Origin: Patescibacteria group bacterium
GTDB lineage: Bacteria; Patescibacteriota; Patescibacteriia; GCA-002772895
DNA: 16,505 nucleotides
NCBI GenBank assembly: GCA_018895765.1
Contig: JAHINX010000012.1
Coordinates: 1 to 16,505, forward strand
Reading direction: 5' to 3'
Shown: piece by piece, positions 1 to 6,903 of the stretch
How the letters are laid out: each line of letters begins with the position of its first letter
Position numbering within the stretch: position 1 is the first letter of the stretch
Notes under the pieces: model-generated
Databases searched by the model: none
What the model saw: the letters and a program-made list of their open reading frames with translations, nothing else
Told to the model about the DNA's origin: nothing
Translations under genes and position numbers: made by a program

Positions 1-1
1 A

Positions 2-694
2 AAGTGGCGGACCAAATATCGCCGACGGCAAGTAAAGCTAAGGGTTTCTAACGAACTCCGCTGTTTCAGACGCGGAGGCGAATGGCGCGATGAAATGTGC
101 CATGCGCGGGAACTTCCGCCACCTAAGACGGAAACAAGAATCGTCAAGGTTCCAGAAAACCGTACGTCCGTTTCAAACCCTATTGTCAACGTCAACCAAC
201 AGGTTGATGTTGGACAAAAGAAAGAGCCGGTCAAAACACCTCCTCTTTCCCCAAAGAAAGAGGAACCAAAGAAGTGGTGGTGGATTGGTCCGGGCGCTTT
301 TGCGCTGGGGCTTTATATGTCCGATGAAAAGGAGTTCTTAACCGGTGTAGAAGGTAAGTTGGTTTTTGCTTTGAATGACCGCTTCCGTGTAAACGGACTT
401 GCGGGATATTCTTTTTGGCAAGAATCGGATATTCTTCTGGGCGTTGGTTTTGATGTCCGCATCTGGCAGGCGCTTTTTACAACCTTTACCTTTGATTCGC
501 TTTGGGGCGGGTTTGACGATTTTACTGTCAAACGCCGTACGTGGCTTTTAGGAACAGGACTGACTTATTGGTTTGGCAACCGTGCGGATATTTCTCTGCG
601 TTTTATTTTCGGAGTAAAGAATGAAGTCGGCAAATGCGAAGTCTACGATTATTTTGTTGGCGGTTCCGTGTTTTCAGTTCACGTCTATTTCTAG
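2..694 (+). CDS. 5'-truncated protein of unknown function with beta-barrel-like C-terminal half
   Basis: The frame is open from base 2 to the TAG at 692-694 (230 residues visible), so the gene very probably starts before the window. An ATG at 95 exists but has no good SD, and the reading continues upstream without a stop. The visible N-terminal part is basic with two cysteines, followed by a Pro/Lys-rich linker and the motif KKWWWIGPGAF near residue 90. From about residue 97 onward it shows alternating hydrophobic/polar strands separated by turns, many aromatics, and a C-terminal Phe. This is the pattern of outer-membrane beta-barrel strands. I do not recognise the family. It ends 19 bases before the Cys-rich lipoprotein gene, so the two are probably co-transcribed. 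A barrel would be odd in a CPR cell, which is usually thought to lack an outer membrane. A beta-rich surface domain behind a linker is an alternative. Confidence 0.6.
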   Translation, partial: KWRTKYRRRQVKLRVSNELRCFRRGGEWRDEMCHARELPPPKTETRIVKVPENRTSVSNPIVNVNQQVDVGQKKEPVKTPPLSPKKEEPKKWWWIGPGAFALGLYMSDEKEFLTGVEGKLVFALNDRFRVNGLAGYSFWQESDILLGVGFDVRIWQALFTTFTFDSLWGGFDDFTVKRRTWLLGTGLTYWFGNRADISLRFIFGVKNEVGKCEVYDYFVGGSVFSVHVYF

Positions 695-713
695 AAAGGA
701 AAGGAAGCGAACA

Positions 714-3494
714 ATGAAGAATCAAATCGGCATCATCCTGTTGGCGGTCTCTATGTCCGCCTGCACAATGGCGAACCCTGATTTGGCAAACTGCGACAGT
801 TGTGTTGATAGCGGTCTGGATAATGGGCTTCTGCCCGACCAGGGCGTTACCGACAGCAAGAGCAGAGATCTCGTTGATGGCCCGAAAGTGGTTTGGCCGG
901 ATAACGACAAGGACGGATACAGAGAGGATGTTGACTGCGATGATAACGACGCAGCAAGATACCCCGGAGCCAAAGAACTTTGCGACGGAAAGGACAATGA
1001 CTGCGACGGCAAAATCGACAACCGGCTTTCGGATGTCGGAGATGCCTGCGGATCTGCTGTTGGTGAATGCAAGGAAGGCACGACAGTTTGCATTAATGGC
1101 AAACTGGAGTGCGACGGTCCTACGCTAGTCCTTCCGAAGAATGAGCTTTGCGACGGAAAGGACAACGACTGCGACGGAAAGACGGACGAGGATTGGCCCG
1201 ACCTTGGCAAGATTTGCCAAGTAGGCGTAGGCGAATGTACACAGAGCGGATACTGGCAATGCAACGGCTCAGCAACAAAGCTGGCTTGCAGTGTGCTTCC
1301 GCTTCAGCCGACAGTCGAAGGTCCTCCGGGAGCGTCTACTTGTTATGATGGCAAAGATAATGATTGCGATGGCAAGACCGATCTCAACGATTCTTCTTGT
1401 ATCGCTTGTGTCTTGGATCCAGAATGCGATGACGGAAACGAATGTACCAAGGATGAATGTTCTGGTGGCGTTTGCAAAAATAGCGCTCTGCCGGATGACA
1501 CACTTTGCTCGGACGGGCTTTACTGCAATGGTGCAGAAAAGTGCGTTTCCGGCGCTTGTCTTTCCGGCACCAAGATTTTGTGTGATGACGGCAATGCTTG
1601 CACGCAGGACAAATGCGATGAAGCTGGCAAGAAATGCCAATTTGACGCGCTTCCTGTTTCCGGCAAAGAAGGTCTTCCGGGCTCTTCCGAGTGTTTGGAT
1701 GGCCAGGACAATGACTGCGACGGCCTAACTGACCTATTGGATACGGACTGCCAGGGATGCAAAAATGATTTGGAGTGCGATGATAACAACTCATGCACTT
1801 ATGATGTTTGCAATTCTAGCAAGGTTTGTGTCAACACGCCAAAGTCTGACGGGACAAGTTGTTCCGATGGGCTTTACTGTAATGGCACAGAAACTTGTCA
1901 GTCAGGCAGTTGTCAATATGGAACGCAAGTCGTATGCAATGATAGTGATGCTTGTACAGGTGACAAATGCGATGAGTCGTTGAAGACATGTTCTTTCACT
2001 CCTATTCAGGGATGTAAGTCATGCACGATTGCCACTGATTGTGATGATGGAAATACTTGTACGACCGATTCTTGCACCGGCGGGAAATGCTACAATTCCG
2101 ATAAGTCAAATGGAACTGTTTGCGATGATGGCCAGTGGTGTACGTCCGTTGACAAATGCCAAGATGGATCTTGTCAGGGAACTCCGCGCGACTGTTCAAG
2201 TTTTGCGGATTCCTGCAATCAGGCGTTTTGCGATGAATCGCTGGATGTCTGCAAGCAGATCCCAAAAGCAAATGGCACAGCGTGTGACGATGCGTACTAT
2301 TGCAACGGGCACGAATCATGCCAAAGCGGAATATGCCAGTCTGGAACGCCTGTATCCTGCACCAGCGTAGACCAGTGTAAACTGGGGCTGTGTGATGAAT
2401 CCCAGGATAAGTGTACTTTTACTCAGAATCCTAATCCAGGAGCCGAGTCATGGTCTTTGTCCGGAACTTGCTCAGATGGCAAGGACAATGACTGTGATGG
2501 GCTTTTGGACTATGCTGACCCTGATTGCAGACAATGTCAATATAATACCGATTGCAACGACAGCAATTCCTGTACGCAAGATACTTGTAATAGCGTAACG
2601 TGGAAGTGTGAGCACCAAAACCTTACCGGCGCTTGCGACGACGGCAAATGGTGCACAGTAAATGATTATTGCTCAAACGCTGCGTGTATTTCCGGTCCTT
2701 TGCGCGACTGCGGAACAGGATATTCCTGTGATGAGTTGCAGGATCAATGCCTGTATAAGGAATGCACGACCGGTTCCGATTGCAATGATAACAACCCTTG
2801 CACGACTGATGCTTGCGACGGCGCAACTTGGAAGTGCCAGCACTTTGCTCTTTCCGGCAATTCTTGCGACGACGGGCTTTATTGCACGATCGGCGATTAT
2901 TGCGTTTCTGGAACTTGCACAGGTGGCGGTTCGCGCAACTGTTCGCCCGGATATTGCGATGAAGCGCAAGATAAATGCATCGGCACCTACACTTACGGAT
3001 ATGGATGCGCTGATGGCACGCGTGAAGGATTTGTCGTAGAAACCGACTTTCCGAATATCGCGGGATGCTCTGGCACATGGTCAAACCCAGGATTACAAAA
3101 TGGAGCTTATCTTTGCGAATCCGGCTGGCATATTTGTCAGGACTACCAAGATGTGGCGCAAAACATGCCATACGGTAAGGACTGTTCACATTGTTGGAAT
3201 GGCACAGACAAGCGTTTTTTTGCAACGCTTCAGCCATCAAACGGATTTGGCTATTGCGGCGGTAGCGGGACAAATGATGTTTTCGGATGTGGCAATTTCG
3301 GTGATCCTCCGCAGATAAATTCTTGTGGGCTTTTGAATGATTTTTCTAGTGAGGATTGTATGGCTATTAAGTATCCATATACTGGCGCTCCGGAAACATG
3401 GAAGTGCGGCGGTTCCGGTGATTCGTCAAATGAGCTCACGACTGTCGTGAAGCTTCAGCAAATCGGCGGAGGAGTTCTCTGCTGTAAGTATTAG
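714..3494 (+). CDS. Large Cys/Asp-rich lipoprotein with MopE-type metal-binding motifs and Dictyostelium-type repeats
   Basis: 926 residues from the ATG at 714. This start follows a purine-rich SD (AGGAAAGGAAG, about 697-705) and gives a lipoprotein-like signal: Lys2, a hydrophobic run, then MSAC with Cys17 as the likely lipidated residue. An upstream ATG at 621 in the same frame would bury the signal. Five CxDGxDNDCDG motifs begin near residues 90, 146, 210, 327 and 586. The first is preceded by DNDKDGY and DCDDNDAARYPGA, the form of the MopE-type putative metal-binding motif. Between them are repeats of the form CDDGNxCTxDxC (near residues 238, 290, 355, 408, 443, 614, 690), like the Dictyostelium repeat. 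A Gly/Cys/Trp-rich C-terminal domain starts near residue 758. Likely cell-surface, divalent-metal-binding and disulfide-rich, with an adhesive or sensory role at best guessed. Base composition looks higher in G+C than the housekeeping genes, suggesting transfer. Confidence 0.85.
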   Translation: MKNQIGIILLAVSMSACTMANPDLANCDSCVDSGLDNGLLPDQGVTDSKSRDLVDGPKVVWPDNDKDGYREDVDCDDNDAARYPGAKELCDGKDNDCDGKIDNRLSDVGDACGSAVGECKEGTTVCINGKLECDGPTLVLPKNELCDGKDNDCDGKTDEDWPDLGKICQVGVGECTQSGYWQCNGSATKLACSVLPLQPTVEGPPGASTCYDGKDNDCDGKTDLNDSSCIACVLDPECDDGNECTKDECSGGVCKNSALPDDTLCSDGLYCNGAEKCVSGACLSGTKILCDDGNACTQDKCDEAGKKCQFDALPVSGKEGLPGSSECLDGQDNDCDGLTDLLDTDCQGCKNDLECDDNNSCTYDVCNSSKVCVNTPKSDGTSCSDGLYCNGTETCQSGSCQYGTQVVCNDSDACTGDKCDESLKTCSFTPIQGCKSCTIATDCDDGNTCTTDSCTGGKCYNSDKSNGTVCDDGQWCTSVDKCQDGSCQGTPRDCSSFADSCNQAFCDESLDVCKQIPKANGTACDDAYYCNGHESCQSGICQSGTPVSCTSVDQCKLGLCDESQDKCTFTQNPNPGAESWSLSGTCSDGKDNDCDGLLDYADPDCRQCQYNTDCNDSNSCTQDTCNSVTWKCEHQNLTGACDDGKWCTVNDYCSNAACISGPLRDCGTGYSCDELQDQCLYKECTTGSDCNDNNPCTTDACDGATWKCQHFALSGNSCDDGLYCTIGDYCVSGTCTGGGSRNCSPGYCDEAQDKCIGTYTYGYGCADGTREGFVVETDFPNIAGCSGTWSNPGLQNGAYLCESGWHICQDYQDVAQNMPYGKDCSHCWNGTDKRFFATLQPSNGFGYCGGSGTNDVFGCGNFGDPPQINSCGLLNDFSSEDCMAIKYPYTGAPETWKCGGSGDSSNELTTVVKLQQIGGGVLCCKY

Positions 3495-3516
3495 TTCTTT
3501 AACTTAACATAAAAAT

Positions 3517-3549
3517 AACCCCTATCTTTTACAGGTAGGGGTTTTATAT
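3517..3549. terminator. Bidirectional intrinsic terminator between convergent genes
   Basis: The arms 3517-3526 and 3534-3543 pair over 10 bp (AACCCCTATC with GGTAGGGGTT, one G-U), with a 7-base loop. A T-run follows on the + strand (3542-3545), and an A-run before it (3511-3515) gives a T-run on the - strand. It lies between the stops of the lipoprotein gene and mtnP and can serve both. Confidence 0.85.
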
Positions 3550-3565
3550 TTAGCGAGATCCAAAT

Positions 3566-4384
3566 TTAATTAAACTTAGATTGAATTACTTTCTCCTTAC
3601 AGCGCGGACATTCATTCATGTCCGCGTTTTTGATAATTTCAAATATAACGCGTTTTACATTGTCTATATTTTTATTGAAGGTTGCAATAATTTCTTGCGC
3701 CGACGATTCTTTTATGTCTTTTTCATCATGCGACCAGGCGTCGAAGTCTGTTGCGAGCGAAATATTGGCAATACTGATGCCGAGTTCATTTGCCAGTGAA
3801 ACTTCCGGATAAGCCGTCATTCCGATAACATCGGCAAAAGTGCTAAAAAATTTACTTTCGGCAATTGTTGAAAACCGCGGACCGTTTATTACGACAATCG
3901 TTCCGCGTTCTACAACAGGAACATTCAGTTTTTTGCATGCTGTAATTGCGGTTTGGCGCAAGCTTTCACAATAGGGGTCAACACTTGTCATATGACGGAC
4001 ATCCGGTCCTTCAAAAAAAGTATCTATTCTTCCGCGCGTTCTATCAAAATAAGAATCGCAAATGACAAAAGTTCCCGGCGCGATATCTCGGCGCAAACTT
4101 CCGACTGCGCAAGGCGAAATAATTTTTGTTACGCCAAGCTCTTTCATGGCCCAGAGATTTGCCTGGTACGGAACCTTGTGAGGCGGGATTTTGTGGCCCC
4201 GCCCGTGGCGCGGTAAAAACGCAACTTTTCGGCCACAAAATTCACCGACCATAAATTTATCGGAAGGAAGCCCAAATGGAGTGCCAACCTCAACTTCTTC
4301 CAAATTGTCCAAAAGCTCGTAAAAGCCTGAGCCGCCAAATATTCCCAACATACCATTATTAGTAGTGCATGATCGCTTTGACAT
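3566..4384 (-). CDS. mtnP: S-methyl-5'-thioadenosine phosphorylase
   Basis: 272 residues of the MTAP/PNP family (phosphorolysis of methylthioadenosine to adenine and methylthioribose-1-phosphate; cytosolic). Visible motifs: GIFGGSGFYEL at 14-24, PRHGRGHKIPPHKVPYQAN at 59-76 (phosphate/ribose site), NGPRFST at 168-174, GMTAYPE near 189, and ATDFDAW at 211-217. The Asp pair in DFDAW favours 6-aminopurines (adenine), whereas guanine/hypoxanthine enzymes carry Asn there, so I prefer MTAP over PNP; a methylthioinosine phosphorylase is less likely. The start at 4384 has a clear SD (GGAGGAGA, 4-5 bases upstream). This start lies 26 bases inside the 3' end of apt, so the two are probably translationally coupled. 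The short tail contains CPRC with no partner cysteines visible. Confidence 0.95.
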   Translation of the reverse strand: MSKRSCTTNNGMLGIFGGSGFYELLDNLEEVEVGTPFGLPSDKFMVGEFCGRKVAFLPRHGRGHKIPPHKVPYQANLWAMKELGVTKIISPCAVGSLRRDIAPGTFVICDSYFDRTRGRIDTFFEGPDVRHMTSVDPYCESLRQTAITACKKLNVPVVERGTIVVINGPRFSTIAESKFFSTFADVIGMTAYPEVSLANELGISIANISLATDFDAWSHDEKDIKESSAQEIIATFNKNIDNVKRVIFEIIKNADMNECPRCKEKVIQSKFN

Positions 4385-4871
4385 TTTTCTCCTCCAGTTT
4401 TTTTCGACCTTGTAAAAAATCTAACTCTATTAAAAATCCTATTCCTGCTATTTTTCCACCTAATTTTTCTACCATTTTGCATGTTGCTTCCATTGTTCCG
4501 CCGGTTGCCAGAACATCATCAATAATTAGAACATTCTGTCCGGGTAGAATTGCATCTTCGTGGAGCTCCAGCGTATTGCTTCCATATTCTAGATCATAGC
4601 TTTCGCCGATTGATTTTCGTGGGAGCTTGCCTGGTTTTCTAACGATAGCAATTCCTTTTCCAAGTTTATAGGCAACAGGCGCGGCTAATAAAAATCCGCG
4701 CGCGTCAATTCCTAAAACAATGTCAATCTGCCTATCGGCAAATAATTCTGCAAGGCTATTGATGGTGTGATTGAAAGCATTGCCATCGCCAAGAAGGGGA
4801 GTTATATCTTTGAAAATAACGCCTGGTTTTGGATAGTCTGGTACGTCTTTTATATATTGGGTCAAATCCAT
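4359..4871 (-). CDS. apt: Adenine phosphoribosyltransferase
   Basis: 170 residues from the ATG at 4871; converts adenine and PRPP to AMP in the cytosol. The beginning, MDLTQYIKDVPDYPKPG, closely matches known Apt N-termini such as that of Bacillus, which supports this start. An in-frame TTG at 4898 would add nine residues but would leave almost no leader after the predicted promoter. The PRPP loop VLIIDDVLATGGT is at 114-126. The flexible-loop region with RKPGKLPRKS is at 78-87, and the dimer/adenine-site segment VLGIDARGF is at 52-60. The gene overlaps mtnP downstream, giving a two-step route from methylthioadenosine to AMP, a salvage logic expected in a cell with little de novo purine synthesis. 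Confidence 0.96.
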   Translation of the reverse strand: MDLTQYIKDVPDYPKPGVIFKDITPLLGDGNAFNHTINSLAELFADRQIDIVLGIDARGFLLAAPVAYKLGKGIAIVRKPGKLPRKSIGESYDLEYGSNTLELHEDAILPGQNVLIIDDVLATGGTMEATCKMVEKLGGKIAGIGFLIELDFLQGRKKLEEKNVKAIMHY

Positions 4872-4910
4872 ACCCTGTATATTTGCCTCTGGTGCCAAGT
4901 GCTTTCAAGC

Positions 4911-4919
4911 ATTTTAACA
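4911..4919 (-). promoter_or_regulatory. Possible extended -10 promoter for apt-mtnP
   Basis: On the - strand this reads TGTTAAAAT, a TGnTAnnnT-type extended -10. The start site would be about 4904, leaving a leader of about 33 bases before the ATG at 4871. No convincing -35 was seen. It sits inside a perfect 10-bp inverted repeat (4893-4902 with 4971-4980). Confidence 0.35.
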
Positions 4920-5152
4920 CCTGAGTTTTTTAAAAATAAATAAAATTGAATGTTTTTTAAAATTGATGACGCACTTGGCATTTCAGTGCCGCCGTTATTT
5001 TATAAATGCCAAACTTCAAAAAAGTAATTGCCCCAAATATGTTTGTTTTACATAAGTTGAGAGGTGGCACTGCCAGAGGCAGTTATACGGGGCATAAAAT
5101 AAGATTTATTTATAATAGTTTTATCTTAACAAAAAAACTCAAAGCTTTCAAG

Positions 5153-5181
5153 TTGTCAAACGGCAAAATCTTTGCTACTAT
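5153..5181 (+). promoter_or_regulatory. Promoter for proS
   Basis: TTGTCA (5153-5158), a 17-base spacer, then TACTAT (5176-5181). The start site would be near 5188, giving a leader of about 39 bases. The 12-bp palindrome TAGTTTAAACTA (5189-5200) lies at the expected start site and could be an operator. Confidence 0.55.
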
Positions 5182-5226
5182 TATTGTATAGTTTAAACTA
5201 AACTCTACACACTAACTTCTATTTAT

Positions 5227-6450
5227 ATGTTATATTCCAAACTTTTTCCAAAAGCATTGCGACAAGCGCCAAAAGACGCAGATTCGGCCAATGCAAAATA
5301 TTTAATACAGGGTGGATTTATTCATCAAGAAATGGCTGGAGTTTATTCTTGGCTTCCTTTGGGTTTGCAAGTTTTAAGAAAAGTAGAAAATATTATTCGT
5401 GAAGAAATAAACGCGCTTGGCGCGCAAGAACTTTTGATGCCTGCTTTACAGCCAAAAGACAATTGGTTAGCTACTGATAGATGGGATGGGCTGGATATTT
5501 TGTTTAAATTAAATTCAAAAATTGGCGGGGAGATAGCATTGGGAGCAACGGCAGAAGAAATTATTACTCCGCTCGCAAAGGCATATACTGGCTCGTATCA
5601 GGATTTTCCTTTTGCGCTTTATCAAATACAAAATAAATATCGAGATGAACTTCGCGCAAAAGCTGGAGTGCTCCGCGGTCGCGAGTTTGGAATGAAAGAT
5701 TTATATAGTTTTCATTTAGATCTCGGATGTTTGGAAAAATACTACGAAAAAATAGCAAAAACATATTTAAATATATTCAAACGTTGTGGATTAAAAGCAG
5801 TCCGTACTCGCGCGACGGGTGGAGCGTTTTCAAAATTTTCGGATGAGTTTCAGGTGATTACTTCTGCTGGCGAAGATAATATTTATTATTGCTCCAAATG
5901 CAAAGTTTATTATAATAACGAATTGGTTCGTGCTGGAAAATGTCCAGAATGTAAAACTAAATTAGGCAAGCCGGAGCGCGCGATTGAGGTTGGAAATATT
6001 TTTAAATTGAAAACAAAATTTAGTGATGCTTTTAATTTTAAATATATTGATAAAAATGGAAAAGAGAAGCCGGTTTTAATGGGCTGTTATGGCATTGGCA
6101 CTACCAGACTTGTCGGAACCATAGTTGAGGCGAATCATGATGACCATGGAATTATTTGGCCAAATGAAATCGCACCATATAAAATGCATCTGATCGCGCT
6201 TTTTGGAAAAGATAAAAAGATAAACCAAAAAATAAAATCCGCTGCCCTGGCTGTCGTCGCGAGTGAAGCGAAGCAATCTTGTGAAGTTCTGTATGACGAC
6301 CGTGAAGACGCATCAGCAGGGGAAAAATTTGCTGTGGCGGATTTATTAGGAATACCGGAGCGAGTTGTTATTTCAGAAAAAACATTGGCAAAAAATAGCA
6401 TAGAGATTAAAAATAGAAAATCAGGCAAAGTAACAATGAAAAAGCTATAG
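5227..6450 (+). CDS. proS: Prolyl-tRNA synthetase, short form with a Cys4 ribbon in place of the editing insert
   Basis: 407 residues of class II aminoacyl-tRNA synthetase charging tRNA-Pro. Motif 1 covers roughly 36-73 (VYSWLPLG), the TxEE loop is at 108-111, motif 2 with YRDELRAKAGVLRGREFGMKD lies near 138-158, and motif 3 MGCYGIGTTRLV at 285-296. The anticodon-binding domain runs from about 318 to the end. The usual bacterial enzyme is about 570 residues because an editing (INS) domain of about 180 residues sits between motifs 2 and 3. Here that space holds only a small CxxC...CxxC module (Cys222, 225, 239, 242), probably zinc-binding. Mischarged Ala-tRNA-Pro would then need a trans editor elsewhere. 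Residues 343-351 are encoded by an apparent repeat fragment. No SD precedes the ATG. The stop is 19 bases before the next gene, so they are probably co-transcribed. Confidence 0.96.
   Translation: MLYSKLFPKALRQAPKDADSANAKYLIQGGFIHQEMAGVYSWLPLGLQVLRKVENIIREEINALGAQELLMPALQPKDNWLATDRWDGLDILFKLNSKIGGEIALGATAEEIITPLAKAYTGSYQDFPFALYQIQNKYRDELRAKAGVLRGREFGMKDLYSFHLDLGCLEKYYEKIAKTYLNIFKRCGLKAVRTRATGGAFSKFSDEFQVITSAGEDNIYYCSKCKVYYNNELVRAGKCPECKTKLGKPERAIEVGNIFKLKTKFSDAFNFKYIDKNGKEKPVLMGCYGIGTTRLVGTIVEANHDDHGIIWPNEIAPYKMHLIALFGKDKKINQKIKSAALAVVASEAKQSCEVLYDDREDASAGEKFAVADLLGIPERVVISEKTLAKNSIEIKNRKSGKVTMKKL
6253..6280 (+). repeat. Interspersed-repeat-like fragment inside proS
   Basis: The stretch GTCGCGAGTGAAGCGAAGCA (6256-6275) followed by ATC resembles the GCGAGCGAAGCGAAGCAATC word found as a dispersed repeat in many bacterial genomes. 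It is translated in frame as VVASEAKQS, residues 343-351 of ProRS. The resemblance is from memory, not from a search. Confidence 0.55.
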
Positions 6451-6469
6451 GCAACAAGGAGGAGAGCGA

Positions 6470-6772
6470 ATGAACAAAAAATCACGGCAGAAGCTTTGCG
6501 CGCATATTACGGATTTATTCCGTTTTTACCAGGATATAGCATGGTGCGACCATTGGATTATGGAAACGCAGGACCTTGAGCTGATATCAGCTCTAAAAAT
6601 GGTAAAAGATATTTACGCAAAAGACCCGGACGCGGTTGGGCATTACCACAATGCAAAAGAAAAATTGGCAAAGGGGCAGTTTAGAAGTGAGCTTGAGCGC
6701 GAAGTTTTGGAAGCCTTTCGTAATGCAGCCGGACTTATTTTGGAGGAAGCAGAATATAAATCGCAAAAATGA
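6470..6772 (+). CDS. Conserved-looking small helical protein of unknown function
   Basis: 100 residues, unrecognised. The start is well supported: AGGAGG at 6457-6462 with a 7-base spacer before the ATG. The protein is soluble, charged and probably all-helical, with His/Trp/Cys near residues 10-29 (CAH, WCDHW) and a mixed-charge second half that includes HYHNAKEKLAKGQF and LEREVLEAFRNAAGLILEEAE. No signal peptide, membrane segment or catalytic motif is visible. It follows proS by 19 bases and is closed by a terminator directly over its TGA stop, so it shares the proS transcript. Its strong SD contrasts with the absence of one at proS, so it may be translated at a higher level than the synthetase. 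Confidence 0.75.
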   Translation: MNKKSRQKLCAHITDLFRFYQDIAWCDHWIMETQDLELISALKMVKDIYAKDPDAVGHYHNAKEKLAKGQFRSELEREVLEAFRNAAGLILEEAEYKSQK

Positions 6773-6802
6773 ACCGCCAGACCCAATGGGCGGTTTTTTT
6801 AA
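6772..6802 (+). terminator. Intrinsic terminator of the proS unit
   Basis: AACCGCC (6772-6778) pairs with GGCGGTT (6789-6795), followed by a run of seven T (6794-6800). The hairpin begins at the last base of the TGA stop of the 100-residue gene. Confidence 0.85.
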
Positions 6803-6805
6803 TTA

Positions 6806-6838
6806 AAAATCCGTTCGGATATCCGGACGGATTTTGTT
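6806..6838 (+). repeat. Palindromic hairpin element, copy 1 (second, back-up terminator)
   Basis: Two adjoining arms, AAATCCGTTCGGAT (6807-6820) and ATCCGGACGGATTT (6821-6834), pair end to end with a single G-U. The sequence then runs into TTTTG. A close relative lies at 8835-8858 after the peptidase gene, so the two copies bracket that gene. Confidence 0.65.
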
Positions 6839-6841
6839 AAA

Positions 6842-6870
6842 TTGACAAAGTTGTCGGTTTATCCTAAGAT
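6842..6870 (+). promoter_or_regulatory. Strong sigma70-type promoter for the zinc peptidase gene
   Basis: TTGACA (6842-6847), exactly 17 bases, then TAAGAT (6865-6870). The start site is expected near 6877, close to the SD of the next gene. GACAA-AG-TTGTC (6844-6855) is a small inverted repeat overlapping the -35 and might be an operator. Confidence 0.78.
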
Positions 6871-6903
6871 GGGAACTAGTCCTTTAATGAAAGGAGGAAG
6901 AAA

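Larger units (their letters stand above)
4872..5226. other. apt-proS divergent intergenic region with several inverted repeats
   Basis: A 355-base gap between divergent genes. TGCCAAGTGC (4893-4902) and GCACTTGGCA (4971-4980) are perfect inverse copies 68 bases apart. GGCATTT (4977-4983) pairs with AAATGCC (5004-5010). CAGTGCCGCC (4984-4993) pairs with GGTGGCACTG (5063-5072) apart from one G-U. ACTGCC-AGA-GGCAGT (5069-5083) is a tight hairpin. The region also holds the apt and proS promoters. A 61-codon frame at 5006-5191 has no SD, no recognisable product, and contains the proS promoter, so I do not call it a gene. A structured leader or operator region is possible. Confidence 0.45.

Noticed and set aside
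621..713. Upstream ATG start for the lipoprotein
   Set aside because: Overlaps the previous gene and would put 31 residues before a clear lipoprotein signal; the ATG at 714 has the SD.
722..1264. Long - strand ORF of 180 codons opposite the lipoprotein gene
   Set aside because: Serine/proline-rich shadow of the repeated Asp/Cys/Gly codons on the + strand; no start signals. Other antisense frames in this gene are alike.
975..2510. Recurrent near-identical DNA words as a CRISPR or IS-like array
   Set aside because: They are in-frame codons for the CDGKDNDCDG motif in a protein, irregularly spaced, with no spacers.
4872..4898. TTG start for apt, nine residues longer
   Set aside because: MDLTQY matches known Apt N-termini and the TTG would be about 6 bases from the predicted transcription start.
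5061..5083. T-box-like GAGGTGGCACTGCC ahead of proS
   Set aside because: Resembles the T-box core, but no specifier stem or terminator/antiterminator pair with a T-run was found, and the predicted proS promoter lies downstream of it.
5006..5191. 61-codon + strand ORF between apt and proS
   Set aside because: No SD, no recognisable protein, and it contains inverted repeats and the proS promoter; more likely intergenic.
6770..6772. UGA read as an amino acid, as in some CPR
   Set aside because: TGA ends the 100-residue ORF right at a terminator, and the other genes end with ordinary stops without in-frame TGA.
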